64,000 bases of DNA from HLUCCA09 sp039822045 (GTDB taxonomy: Bacteria > Pseudomonadota > Alphaproteobacteria > Rhodobacterales > Rhodobacteraceae), in contig JBCBMY010000021.1 in assembly GCA_039822045.1 (NCBI GenBank), positions 1 through 64,000 of the forward strand. Reading direction: 5' to 3'. Position 1 is the stretch's first letter; each line of letters begins with the position of its first letter. Made by a program: the position numbers and the translations under genes. This document shows, piece by piece, positions 8,649 through 15,826 of this stretch. The notes under the pieces are model-generated. The model made no database searches. It saw only the letters and a list, made by a program, of their open reading frames with translations, and was not told where the DNA came from.

Positions 8649-9578
8649 ATGCATCTGAAGCTGCGACATCTCTCGGTCTTCCACGCGGTGATGGAAGAGG
8701 GTTCGGTCTCGAAGGCCGCGGATCGGATCGGGTTGACCCAACCGGCCGTCAGCATCGCGCTGAGCCGTCTGGAAGAGATGCTGGGCTTTCCCCTATTCAA
8801 CCGCGCCAAGGGCTATTTCGTGCCGCTGCCCGAGGCGCGGCTGCTCCATGCCGATGCGGAGCTTGCCATCCTGGCGTTCGAGCGGTTCGCCTCGCGCGCC
8901 AAGTCGATCGAGGATGGCGCGGACGGGCTTGTTCGCGTGGGCGCGATAGGCTCGCCGGCCTTCAGCCTGATGCCGGATGTGATGGCGCGCTTTGCGTCGA
9001 TCCGCGGCAAGGTGGAGGTGCAGTTACAGGTGCGTTCGTCGCCGCAGATTGCGTATCTGGTTGGAAACGGGCAGGTGGATATCGGCATTGTTGAGGCGCC
9101 TGTTGCCGCCCAGGGCGTTACGCCCATTCCGGTGTCGATCCCCTGCGTCTGTATCATGCGGGCCGACGATCCGCTGGCCGAGGTGGACGTCGTCAGGCCA
9201 GAGCACTTGGCAAACCGCCGGATGATCTCTGTTGGCGAGAACCATCCGCTGGACCGGGGTGTGCGCGAGGCGTTTGTGTCGTCGGGCATCGCCTGGTCGT
9301 CGGACATCTGCTGCTATTTCTTCTCGATCATTCGCAGCCTTGTGGCGAAGGGTACGGGTGTGGCGATCGTCGATGTGATCAACGGCACCGCGGCGCTGAA
9401 CGACGGGGTGATCTGGCGGCCGTTCTCGCCGGCGCTGACCTATGATCTGGCTGTCATCACGCGCGCGGGGGCGACGTTTCGGACGCCGACGCAGGATTTC
9501 CTGGACATGACGGTGTCGAGCCTTGAGGACTTCGCTGCGAGGACATGGGGCGACGAGGCGAGTATGTCCGCGACCTAG
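8649..9578 (+). CDS. LysR-family transcriptional regulator
   Basis: The 309-aa protein starts with MHLKLRHLSVFHAVMEEG, followed by the LysR winged helix-turn-helix (SVSKAADRIGLTQPAVSIAL) and a periplasmic-binding-like effector domain. I chose the ATG at 8649, with GGGAG about 9 bases upstream, over an in-frame TTG at 8622. It is divergent from the amine-catabolism operon with about 280 bp between, the usual arrangement for a LysR activator of the neighbouring operon. Its stop codon shares the palindrome CTAG (9575-9578) with the stop of the convergent acyl-CoA ligase gene. Confidence 0.92.
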   Translation: MHLKLRHLSVFHAVMEEGSVSKAADRIGLTQPAVSIALSRLEEMLGFPLFNRAKGYFVPLPEARLLHADAELAILAFERFASRAKSIEDGADGLVRVGAIGSPAFSLMPDVMARFASIRGKVEVQLQVRSSPQIAYLVGNGQVDIGIVEAPVAAQGVTPIPVSIPCVCIMRADDPLAEVDVVRPEHLANRRMISVGENHPLDRGVREAFVSSGIAWSSDICCYFFSIIRSLVAKGTGVAIVDVINGTAALNDGVIWRPFSPALTYDLAVITRAGATFRTPTQDFLDMTVSSLEDFAARTWGDEASMSAT

Positions 9579-11203
9579 AGCTCGCGCCAGAGCACTTTGC
9601 CTGCGCCCGATCTGGGCAGGGCGTCGCGGAATTCGAACCGTTTCGGCACCTTGTAGGCGGCCATGTTCTCTTTGCACCAGGACGAGAGCGCATCCGCTGA
9701 AAGAGTCGCACGACCTGGGCGCAGAACGATGACCGCGCGCACGGCTTCGCCCGCGCGGGGGTCGGGGTCGCCCACGACGCAGGCCTCGCTGACATCGCAG
9801 TGGCTGTGGAGGATGGCTTCGACCTCCGCCGGCCAGACCTTGAGCCCCGATACGTTGATCATGCGCTTCAGCCGGTCGACGAAGAAGAAATAGCCCTCGG
9901 CATCGTAGTAGCCGATGTCGCCGGTTCGGAAGAAGCGCTTGCCCGCAATGTCGATGAAGGCGGCGTTGGTTGCGTCGGGGCTTTGCCAGTACTCTTGGAA
10001 GAGCTGAGGGGCATGGGTGACGATCTCGCCAGTTTGGTTCGGGCCGATTTCCAGCAAGGTCTCGGGATCGATGATCCGGGAGTCCACGTCGAAGATCGGA
10101 ATGCCGAGGCATTGCGTCTTGGGGGCCGCGGGCGGGTTGATGTGCGTGGGGGCCATCGTTTCGGTCAGCCCATAGGCCTCGATATAGTCGAGCCCGATCA
10201 GGTCGGACATTTTGCGCGCCACGCTCGCGGGCATCTGGGCCCCGCCCCCACCAATGGCCTTGAGCGACGATAGATCGACGTTTTCGATGCCGGCAAGGGC
10301 AAGAAAGTCGATCATCATGGTGGTGATCGACCGCCAATGCTCGATCCGTTCGCTCTCGATCAGGCGCGCCGCCAGTTCCGGCGACCACCGGGTCATCATG
10401 AAGATGGTCGAGGCCATGTGGAGTGGCAGGTTCATCGAATGCTGCATGCCGGTGACATGGCAGAACGGGAGCGTGGCGAGAACGCGCGATCCTTCCTCGA
10501 AGTCGATCCAGGGTGGGTAGGCCCGGATGGTCGCGTTGACGCTGGCATGGGTGTGAAGGCAGCCCTTGGGCCGCCCGGTGGAGCCCGAGCTGTAGGAGAT
10601 GATGCATTGGTCCGACGGGCCGCGGGCGTGCTTGGGTGGCGGGTGGCCGTGCGCCAAAGCGTCAGCCCAGGGAACGCCGATCCCATCCTCAACTGCTGCG
10701 CGCACGATCATGGGGAGGGGCAGATCGGTGTCGGGATCGAGATAGTCGCGGTAGCGGGCAGAGATGAGCGAGGGACGGCCGCACGCCTCCCAGATGGGGG
10801 CGAGTTCGCTGCCAACCTCTTCGCCGAAGATGACGGCGCGGGCTCCGGCGTCCTGGAGCACGTGCTGCAGCTCGGAGCGCCGCGACATGGGGTTGATCGG
10901 AACAATCACGGCGTTGGCCGCGAGGATCGCGTAGTAGGCGATGACGAATTGCGGGCAGTTCTGCAGGCAGATCGCAACGCGGTCGTCGGGGCCGATCCCG
11001 ACCTCGTGGCTCAGATACCCGGCGAGTTGGTCTACCTGCCGGAGGAGGTCGGCATAGGTGAGGGGCGCGCCGTAGTAGTTGATGGCCGGGCGCTCGGGAT
11101 ATCGCTCGACCGACGCACGCAGGTTCTCAAGCACCGACTGCTCGGAGGGGCGGAGCGTGTGGGGCTTCCCCTGCGGCCAAACTGCGTAGTGCAGGCTTTG
11201 CAT
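9575..11203 (-). CDS. AMP-forming acyl-CoA synthetase/ligase
   Basis: The 542-aa ANL-superfamily enzyme starts at MQSLHYAVWPQG. The AMP/P-loop motif SSGSTGRPKGCLHTH, the A5-type motif YGLTE, the hinge motif RTGDIGYYDAEGYFFFVDRL and the terminal catalytic lysine in PRSGAGKVLWREL are all present. It converts a carboxylic acid, CoA and ATP to acyl-CoA, AMP and PPi. As the last gene of the 15610-9575 operon with an acyl-CoA dehydrogenase homologue and a DmdA-like methyltransferase, it probably activates a short substituted acid, a role like DmdB in DMSP catabolism. Substrate inferred, not shown. Confidence 0.9.
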   Translation of the reverse strand: MQSLHYAVWPQGKPHTLRPSEQSVLENLRASVERYPERPAINYYGAPLTYADLLRQVDQLAGYLSHEVGIGPDDRVAICLQNCPQFVIAYYAILAANAVIVPINPMSRRSELQHVLQDAGARAVIFGEEVGSELAPIWEACGRPSLISARYRDYLDPDTDLPLPMIVRAAVEDGIGVPWADALAHGHPPPKHARGPSDQCIISYSSGSTGRPKGCLHTHASVNATIRAYPPWIDFEEGSRVLATLPFCHVTGMQHSMNLPLHMASTIFMMTRWSPELAARLIESERIEHWRSITTMMIDFLALAGIENVDLSSLKAIGGGGAQMPASVARKMSDLIGLDYIEAYGLTETMAPTHINPPAAPKTQCLGIPIFDVDSRIIDPETLLEIGPNQTGEIVTHAPQLFQEYWQSPDATNAAFIDIAGKRFFRTGDIGYYDAEGYFFFVDRLKRMINVSGLKVWPAEVEAILHSHCDVSEACVVGDPDPRAGEAVRAVIVLRPGRATLSADALSSWCKENMAAYKVPKRFEFRDALPRSGAGKVLWREL

Positions 11204-11222
11204 GGGGTGCGCCCCGCAGTCC

Positions 11223-11729
11223 CTAATCCTGGGGCAGTTGGTTGCCCGCCAGGAGATTGAGCTTGGGGTTCTTGGCGTATTTCTCGCAGAGCCGCTCGCA
11301 GCCCTCATAGGTTGCGTCGAACGGACCGGCCTTCCAGCCGGTCAGCTGAAGCACAACGCCGTTGCCCGTTTTGGGGCCTGCCAGAGCCTCCTGGTAGTTC
11401 TCGTCGGCCATTTCGGTTTTGTCGAGCCTGACGCCCTTGGCCTCAAGCTCGGCGACATATTCCTCGATGTCGTCGATTTCGAGGCCGATATGCTGGATGC
11501 CGTTGCCATGCTTCTCGACAAACTTCGAGATGAAGCTGTCGGGATCTTCGCTGGAGATGAAGCTCATGATGCTCGAGCCGAAGCGGACGCAGGCGCCCCT
11601 GTAGCGGTCCTGGATCGACTCGAATTCCATCATCATCTCACCGCCGAGCACGTCGATCGCGTTCTCAAGCGCGGCGGGCAGGTCTTTGACCGCGAACGCG
11701 ATGTGATTGATTGCGGTGATCTTGGCCAT
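11223..11729 (-). CDS. VOC-family (glyoxalase/bleomycin resistance fold) protein
   Basis: The protein is 168 aa. The first beta-alpha-beta module opens with ITAINHIAFAVKDLPAALENAI, with a likely metal-ligand His in NHIAF. The second module has NGIQHIGLEIDDIEEYVAELEAKG. The fold is shared by glyoxalase I, methylmalonyl-CoA epimerase and extradiol or hydroxyphenylpyruvate-type dioxygenases. The usual last ligand, a Glu in an IEL-type strand, seems replaced by Gln (VVLQLTGW), so the metal site may be altered. It lies between the acyl-CoA ligase (19 bp) and the DmdA-like gene (48 bp) and is presumably co-transcribed. Either an epimerase for methylmalonyl-CoA or an oxygenase would fit. Confidence 0.8.
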   Translation of the reverse strand: MAKITAINHIAFAVKDLPAALENAIDVLGGEMMMEFESIQDRYRGACVRFGSSIMSFISSEDPDSFISKFVEKHGNGIQHIGLEIDDIEEYVAELEAKGVRLDKTEMADENYQEALAGPKTGNGVVLQLTGWKAGPFDATYEGCERLCEKYAKNPKLNLLAGNQLPQD

Positions 11730-11777
11730 CTTGAGCGTCCTTCGTTGTTCGGTGCGTTGGGGCAGTGGCTCGGGTGC

Positions 11778-12959
11778 CTAGACCACAGTCCCTGCGACGA
11801 GCGCGCGGGCGCTGCCGTTCTGGCGCTTGGGCACGAAGGGCAGCGCGCTGACCGAAACCTGCCGGATGCCGTCCCATGTGCGCACTGTGAACACGGAGCC
11901 CTCGGCCGACATGTCGGGCCGCACAAGACCGAGGCCGATATTGCGGTCGAGCCGGGGAGAATAGGCGAGGCTCGTGAGCTTACCGACCGCTACGCCGTCG
12001 GCATAGAGGGGCCAAGGTTCTTCGTTCGGCGCGAGCGTCTCGCCGTGCACGGTGAGCCCCACAAGGGTTTTGAGTGGCGGCTCGTCCCGTAACCGGGTCA
12101 GGGCGGCGCGACCGACGAAATCGGAATTGCTGCCGAGTTCAACGAGGCGGCCGAGGCCGACATCGAAGGGCGTTTCCTCGGGCGTCATGTCGACGCCCCA
12201 CGACAGGATGCCGGATTCGATGCGGCGCGCCTGGTTCACCGCTCCGGGGGCGACGTTGGAGCCTTCGCCGGCCGTCAGGAGCGCATCGAAGAGCGCGTCG
12301 CCCTGATCGGGATTCTCCAAATAGATCTCGTAGCCGAACTCTCCGCTCCACCCGGTGCGCGAGATGCGGAGTGCGTGGCCCTGAAACGGCGCGGCCATCA
12401 GGCGGTAGTATTTCAGGTCGAGGATGCTGTCGCCAAAGAGGTTGGCCATAAGCTGTGGCGATTTCGGCCCCTGGACCTGGATCACCGAGACGTTGGCGTC
12501 GCGGATCGTGACGTCCATCGCCGCGTTGACCGCAACTCCCTTGGCCCAGAGCTCCAGGTCGCAATCGGAGGTCGAGAGCCAGAACCTGTCTTCAGCAATC
12601 CGAAGGATGATCGGATCGCTCACGATGCCGCCGTCGACGGCTGTGATGAGGGCGTACTTGCACTGGTTGACGGCGCATTTCGACATGTCGCGCGGCGTCA
12701 GGAACTGAACGAAGCGCGCGGCGTCGGGGCCGGCGATCTCGACCTGGCGCTCGCCCATCACGGGCCAGATCGCGACGTCCTTGGTGACTTTCCAGTACTC
12801 GGCCAGCGGATCGGAGAAGGTGCTGGAGATGAAGGTGCGGTTATAGACCGAGAACGAGCGGCAGCCATGGCGCCATGCGGCCTCGAAGAACGCGCCCTTG
12901 CGGATGCGGGGCTGGATCGTCAGCGAGGCACCGGTGTGCCGGAGCATGGGAGTGGTCAT
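11778..12959 (-). CDS. DmdA/GcvT-like folate-dependent aminomethyltransferase or demethylase
   Basis: The protein is 393 aa from the ATG at 12959, which has AAGGAAG about 10 bases upstream. An in-frame ATG at 12983 overlapping the previous stop is the alternative. The N-terminal two-thirds is a GcvT-type folate-binding domain, and the last third matches the GcvT C-terminal barrel. Segments such as GERQVEIAGPDA, FLTPRDMSKC, CKYALITAVDGGIVSDPI and LWAKG read closely like DmdA, the tetrahydrofolate-dependent DMSP demethylase, more than glycine-cleavage T protein. The expected product is methyl- or methylene-THF plus a demethylated substrate. Whether DMSP is the substrate cannot be decided from the sequence. 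Confidence 0.82.
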   Translation of the reverse strand: MTTPMLRHTGASLTIQPRIRKGAFFEAAWRHGCRSFSVYNRTFISSTFSDPLAEYWKVTKDVAIWPVMGERQVEIAGPDAARFVQFLTPRDMSKCAVNQCKYALITAVDGGIVSDPIILRIAEDRFWLSTSDCDLELWAKGVAVNAAMDVTIRDANVSVIQVQGPKSPQLMANLFGDSILDLKYYRLMAAPFQGHALRISRTGWSGEFGYEIYLENPDQGDALFDALLTAGEGSNVAPGAVNQARRIESGILSWGVDMTPEETPFDVGLGRLVELGSNSDFVGRAALTRLRDEPPLKTLVGLTVHGETLAPNEEPWPLYADGVAVGKLTSLAYSPRLDRNIGLGLVRPDMSAEGSVFTVRTWDGIRQVSVSALPFVPKRQNGSARALVAGTVV

Positions 12960-12983
12960 GGGCGTGGGGTCTTCCTTCAGCAT

Positions 12984-14381
12984 TCATGCCACCGTGCGCA
13001 AAGCGGCCGACCGCTGGTCCGCGGCCTGGGCGTTGGCCAGATCGCCGAGAGCCGACAACGCGTTGCTGTAGCCGTGCCACGACCAGCTGGAATGCACCTT
13101 GTGGCCCACCCGCTCGGCAAACAGAGAGCGCGCTTTCAACGCGTTGCCGCTCGACACCGTCGCATCGAGCAGGATCATGTGAAACACATCGCGCTGGGCG
13201 GCACTGCCACCGATCTGGTCGAGCGTGTAGCGGACGCGTTCGATCCGCTCGACGGCGCGGGCATAGGCCCCGGCCCGCACGTCGCGCAGGCCTTCGGCCA
13301 GGGTGAGGCCGACGCGGGCGCAGATGCCGGCCTGCGTGTCCTCAAGCGTCGACCAGGTGCGAATGGTGGCAATCATCTCGTCGGCGGCGTCCTTGTCGCC
13401 CGCGGAGACGAGCGCCATCAGGTAGTGCAGTGACACAAAGATGAGCTCGGTGTCGGCCAGGTGACGACGCGCGACGCGGGCGAGGTCGTGCCAGCGGTCG
13501 CCGACATCGACGCCGAACATTTCGAGCCGCCAGAGAAGGGACGAGGCGTTGCAGATGTCGAGGTAGAAATCTGACTCGATTTCGGAGACGACCTCGGCAT
13601 CATAGAGTTGAAGGACCGCCTCGAACTCACCGCGCTCGAGGTGATAGAGGCATCGATGCCAGTGCAGGTGAAACCGGAAGTTGTTGACCGTCGACCAGTC
13701 CTTCTCGAGCCCCTTGACCCAGGCAATGCCCTCCTCACGGCGCTCGGTCATCTCGAGCACGTGGGCGACGGAGTGGACCGACCAGGCGTCGGCGGGGTTC
13801 CGTTCGACGGCGCGCCGGCCATAGGCTTCGGCTCGGGCGTAGTCACCGCTTTCCTCGAGCCCGAAGGCATACATGCCCAAGAGGAAGCCGTAGTCGGGGT
13901 GATCCTCGGACCAAAGCGGCAGGATGCGGGCGAGCGCATCGCGCATCCGGCGGCCGTCGCCCGAATAGAAATGGGTGAAGTGCGAGAGCCGAAGGGCGAG
14001 CCCGTCGCCCGGGTGATCGAGAAGGATGCGCTCCCAGATCTCGGTCGCCTTGTCGGTCTGTCCCGATGTCCAGGCGCTGAGGGCCGCAGCGTGCTGCGCT
14101 TCCCGCTCGGTTGCGCCGAGGCGGGGCAAGTCGGCGGCGAGGTCGCGCGAGATCTGGATTGCGCGCGCGGAATGGTTCGCACTGCCCATGAGCTTGGCGA
14201 AGTAGCCCTGCGCGCAGCGGGCCATCGGCATGTCGGGATCAGCCTCCAGAACGCCCGTGAGCAGGCTGCCCGTGTCCCGGCGAAACCCCATATACGCACG
14301 GGTCACGTCGGCGAGGCCGGCCGCGCTCTCGGGGCGTGATGCAGTGAAGACCAGGCCCGACGGGTCGGCATACTGTTTCAT
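12984..14381 (-). CDS. Tetratricopeptide-repeat protein, TTC38-like
   Basis: This 465-aa soluble protein is made of helical repeats (for example HAAALSAWTSGQTDKATEIW, GMYAFGLEESGDYARAEAYG and FHLHWHRCLYHLERGEFEAV). The whole-length pattern, with YFAKLMGS near the start and the HLHWHRCLY segment mid-protein, matches the TTC38 family found in bacteria and animals, whose biochemical role is unknown. Its ATG overlaps the stop of the acyl-CoA dehydrogenase gene by 4 bp, so it is translationally coupled inside a catabolic operon. No signal peptide or membrane segment is visible. A scaffold role for the operon enzymes is conceivable but unproven. Confidence 0.82.
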   Translation of the reverse strand: MKQYADPSGLVFTASRPESAAGLADVTRAYMGFRRDTGSLLTGVLEADPDMPMARCAQGYFAKLMGSANHSARAIQISRDLAADLPRLGATEREAQHAAALSAWTSGQTDKATEIWERILLDHPGDGLALRLSHFTHFYSGDGRRMRDALARILPLWSEDHPDYGFLLGMYAFGLEESGDYARAEAYGRRAVERNPADAWSVHSVAHVLEMTERREEGIAWVKGLEKDWSTVNNFRFHLHWHRCLYHLERGEFEAVLQLYDAEVVSEIESDFYLDICNASSLLWRLEMFGVDVGDRWHDLARVARRHLADTELIFVSLHYLMALVSAGDKDAADEMIATIRTWSTLEDTQAGICARVGLTLAEGLRDVRAGAYARAVERIERVRYTLDQIGGSAAQRDVFHMILLDATVSSGNALKARSLFAERVGHKVHSSWSWHGYSNALSALGDLANAQAADQRSAALRTVA

Positions 14382-15610
14382 TCGGCGACAGCCACTCCGC
14401 TTTCCTCGTCGCGGACGTTCTCGGCCTCTGACCGAGCGTATCCGTCACGCGTTTGCGGAGACTTCATGCCCAGGATTGCCCCTGCAACCTGCGTCCGCAG
14501 AATCTGTGCAGTCCCTCCGCCAATCGTGAACATGCGTGCGTCACGGACCATCCGTTCGACCGGATTGTTACGGGAATAGCCGGCGGCACCGTGGATCTGC
14601 AGCGCGTCGTTGGTGATCTTGATGGCGGTTTCGGAGGCAAAGATCTTGGCCTGGGCCGCCTCGCGCATGTCGGGGAAACCCTCGACCGAGCGAGATGCGG
14701 CCTTGTGGACGAGGGCGCGGGACGCTTCGAGCCCGATGGACATATCCGCAAGCATCCACTGGAGCCCCTGGAACTCGGCAATCGGGCGGCCGAACTGCTC
14801 GCGCGACTTGGCGTGCTCGACGGCAAGCTCATAGGCGCCCTGGGCGATGCCGAGCGCGACCGTCGCAGCCCCGACCCGTTGGGCATTGTAGGCCGACATG
14901 AGCCGGGCGAAGCCGCGCCGCAGGCCCTCGGGCGGTACGACCATCATCGATCGGGGCACCTCCAAATTGTCGAAGATGACCTCGGTTTCGGGGATCCCAC
15001 GCAGGCCCATGGCAGGCTCGCGTTCGCCAACGATCATGCCCGTGCACTCGTCGCGCACGCAGATGAAGCCGGCGATGCCCTGCGGCTGACCGTCCTCCAT
15101 CACTTGCGCGAAGACGAGATGCAGACGGGAGACGCCGCCGCCCGTGATCCAGTGCTTCTTTCCGTTGATCACATAGCGGTCGCCCTTGCGGACCGCCGTA
15201 GTGGTCATCTCGGTGGCCGCGCTGCCCGCGCCCGGCTCGGTGATGCAGATGGCTGGCTTGTCTCCGGACAGCACGCAGGAGGCCGCGAGCCGCTTTTGTT
15301 CGGGCGTGCCGAAGGCCAGGATCGCGCCGATCCCGCCCATGTTGCCCTCGACCACGATACGCGCGGTGACGCCGCAGACGCGCGCGATCTCTTCGATGAC
15401 AAGCACCACGTCGAGGTAGCTGTGCCCCGGGCCACCATACTCCTGGGGCACCGTCATCCCCATAAAGCCCGCCTCGGTGAGGCGCATGACATTGTCCCAA
15501 GGATAGTCTTCGGACCGGTCGATCTCGGCGGCGCGCGGCCTGAATCGCCGCTCCGCAAGGTCTTGGGCACGCGCCTTAAGCGCGATCTGAGCCCCCGATA
15601 GATTGGTCAT
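14378..15610 (-). CDS. Acyl-CoA dehydrogenase superfamily protein lacking both usual catalytic glutamates
   Basis: The protein is 410 aa, a normal length, starting at the ATG at 15610. FAD/CoA signatures are present: ICITEPGAGSAATEM, KKHWITGGG, SREQFGRPIAEFQG and DALQIHGAAGYSRNNPVERM. The usual catalytic base of the medium-chain type, Glu in the Y/I-E-G-T motif, is Gly365 here (TIGGGTAQI). The alternative isovaleryl-type position is Gln244 (YNAQRV). Arg84 (VTARIVVEGN) lies in a segment that is usually uncharged. From memory, 3-sulfinopropionyl-CoA desulfinase also lacks the glutamate and uses such residues, so a desulfinase-like, non-dehydrogenating reaction is plausible. First gene of the operon, coupled to the TPR gene. 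Confidence 0.85.
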   Translation of the reverse strand: MTNLSGAQIALKARAQDLAERRFRPRAAEIDRSEDYPWDNVMRLTEAGFMGMTVPQEYGGPGHSYLDVVLVIEEIARVCGVTARIVVEGNMGGIGAILAFGTPEQKRLAASCVLSGDKPAICITEPGAGSAATEMTTTAVRKGDRYVINGKKHWITGGGVSRLHLVFAQVMEDGQPQGIAGFICVRDECTGMIVGEREPAMGLRGIPETEVIFDNLEVPRSMMVVPPEGLRRGFARLMSAYNAQRVGAATVALGIAQGAYELAVEHAKSREQFGRPIAEFQGLQWMLADMSIGLEASRALVHKAASRSVEGFPDMREAAQAKIFASETAIKITNDALQIHGAAGYSRNNPVERMVRDARMFTIGGGTAQILRTQVAGAILGMKSPQTRDGYARSEAENVRDEESGVAVAE

Positions 15611-15699
15611 CTGCAAATTCGCTCCCGGCCAAAGTCCGCCTGAATGAATCCCGCAAGCGCAGGGGCGGTCGAGCGGACGCTAGCCAGATTTGGCAGCCT

Positions 15700-15716
15700 G
15701 ACAAATTTAAATTGTC
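15700..15716. promoter_or_regulatory. AT-rich palindrome upstream of the 15610-9575 operon
   Basis: GACAAATTTAAATTGTC is a 17-base near-perfect dyad (seven of eight base pairs across a central T) about 90 bp before the acyl-CoA dehydrogenase start. It is conspicuous in otherwise GC-rich DNA. The position suits an operator for a local or distant regulator, but no regulator gene lies in the operon itself. The rest of 15611-15826 shows nothing else I recognise. Confidence 0.4.
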
Positions 15717-15826
15717 CAATATCCAGGCAAAGTCTGTTTATACCCCCTCCGGCCCGTGACCGTTGGGCGTAATGGCCAGCGGGGCGGATCGGCGCCACGA
15801 CCAAGAGGCCGAGGCGCCGAATTGGA

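Noticed and set aside
11778..12959. Naming this gene dmdA outright
   Set aside because: Strong resemblance to DmdA, but other THF-dependent demethylases share these segments and the pathway context is incomplete (no DmdD).
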